A stretch of DNA of 15,868 nt, from assembly GCA_030146445.1 (NCBI GenBank), contig JASLBT010000170.1, positions 1 to 15,868 of the forward strand, given 5' to 3'. The notes below the pieces were generated by a model. The model did not search any database, was not told where the DNA came from, and worked only from the letters and a program-made list of their open reading frames with translations. A program made the position numbers and the translations under genes. This document shows, in pieces, positions 15,450 through 15,868 of this stretch. The DNA comes from Segetibacter sp. (GTDB lineage Bacteria; Bacteroidota; Bacteroidia; Chitinophagales; Chitinophagaceae). Position 1 is the first letter of the stretch. Each line of letters begins with the position of its first letter.

Positions 15450-15868
15450 TTATTTCGAAAACGAGCGGTCGGAATTAGAGCGTGTTACGGCATAAAAAAG
15501 ATCCTCCGCCCAGGCAGGTAAGAGGAAAAGTAAACCTCGCCATCGAAGTCATCGCCCATCGGTGATTTCTAAAATTTGTTTTCCACCCGATCAGCTACTA
15601 TTTTGCAGCCCCTTACGGGAACGGAATCGCTGCTTCGATGCGTTCAGGTTAGTGCAGCACTAAATAATGTCCCCGGCAATCGGTCGGAAAAATTGCCTGT
15701 TGGTGAGCCGTTTTGTTGTGAATGAAGCTAAGGAGCAACGGTGAAGTTCAACAGTTTGGACCCGTGTTGAAACGAGTTGAACCAACGGGAGACATCTGAT
15801 CTTACGATTGCAGTTGTCAAAGAAGTTAAAAAGAAGTCTCAGCACAGGCATCCGCTCATCCATGGGGC
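15450..15868. other. 419-base stretch with no supported gene
   Basis: No convincing coding region is seen on either strand. A minus-strand open frame at 15660-15863 has the composition of chance sequence. A plus-strand frame is open from 15771 to the window edge (about 32 codons, Lys-rich, with no start I trust) and could be the beginning or a remnant of something beyond the edge. A 7-base inverted repeat, GTTCAAC (15746-15752) with GTTGAAC (15776-15782), is present with a 23-base spacer. I find no clear intrinsic terminator after the WbpG-like gene. Confidence 0.5.

Noticed and set aside
15660..15863. Minus-strand 67-residue open frame near the window end
   Set aside because: No recognisable motif, chance-like composition, and opposite in strand to the whole locus.
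1..15868. CRISPR array, tRNA or rRNA genes, prophage or defence system
   Set aside because: No regularly spaced repeats, no tRNA-like cloverleaf or rRNA sequence, and no phage or defence proteins were seen on reading the window.

Overview
This window is one strand of a surface-polysaccharide (O-antigen or capsule type) biosynthesis locus. All fifteen convincing genes lie on the + strand between positions 1 and 15449, mostly overlapping or a few bases apart, so they probably form one or a few operons. The organism looks like a member of the Bacteroidota, perhaps Chitinophagaceae or Sphingobacteriaceae: base composition is moderate, start codons are preceded by A/T-rich sequence without clear Shine-Dalgarno motifs, and the protein styles fit. 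This placement is inferred from sequence character only.

Layout. Positions 1-804 hold the 3' part of a Wzt-type ABC exporter ATPase with a C-terminal glycan-binding domain. Positions 916-5643 hold a hexapeptide acyltransferase, a TylF-like methyltransferase, an SDR epimerase/dehydratase and two GT4-type glycosyltransferases. Positions 5659-8562 hold a sugar-modifying set: a DegT-type PLP aminotransferase, a second SDR enzyme and a NeuD/PglD-like acyltransferase. Positions 8573-10725 hold an unassigned glycosyltransferase-like protein and a GT2 glycosyltransferase. Positions 10879-15449 hold a nitrogen-transfer block: an AsnB-type amidotransferase, then HisH-like, HisF-like and WbpG-like proteins. 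The final 419 bases hold no gene I can support.

How they work together. The SDR enzymes, the aminotransferase and the acyltransferases would make and decorate nucleotide-activated amino sugars. The four glycosyltransferase candidates would assemble them, and the ABC exporter would move the finished or capped chain across the inner membrane. The HisH/HisF/WbpG trio is the set known from Pseudomonas and other O-antigen loci to turn an N-acetyl group into an acetamidino group, using ammonia from glutamine. The AsnB-type protein may add a further amide, for instance on a uronic acid.

Most notable points. The HisF-like barrel has lost the first catalytic Asp of true HisF but keeps the ammonia-gate residues. 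The WbpG-like protein has lost one Cys from each of its two N-terminal CxxC pairs. The AsnB-type protein has Met in place of the glutamine-binding Glu of its NGEIYN motif. Two GC-rich palindromic elements sit in the widest gaps of otherwise tightly packed stretches: one between hisH and hisF, the other just before the NeuD-like gene. I did not find a wholly new system. The strongest candidate for something undescribed is this divergent acetamidino/amide modification block.
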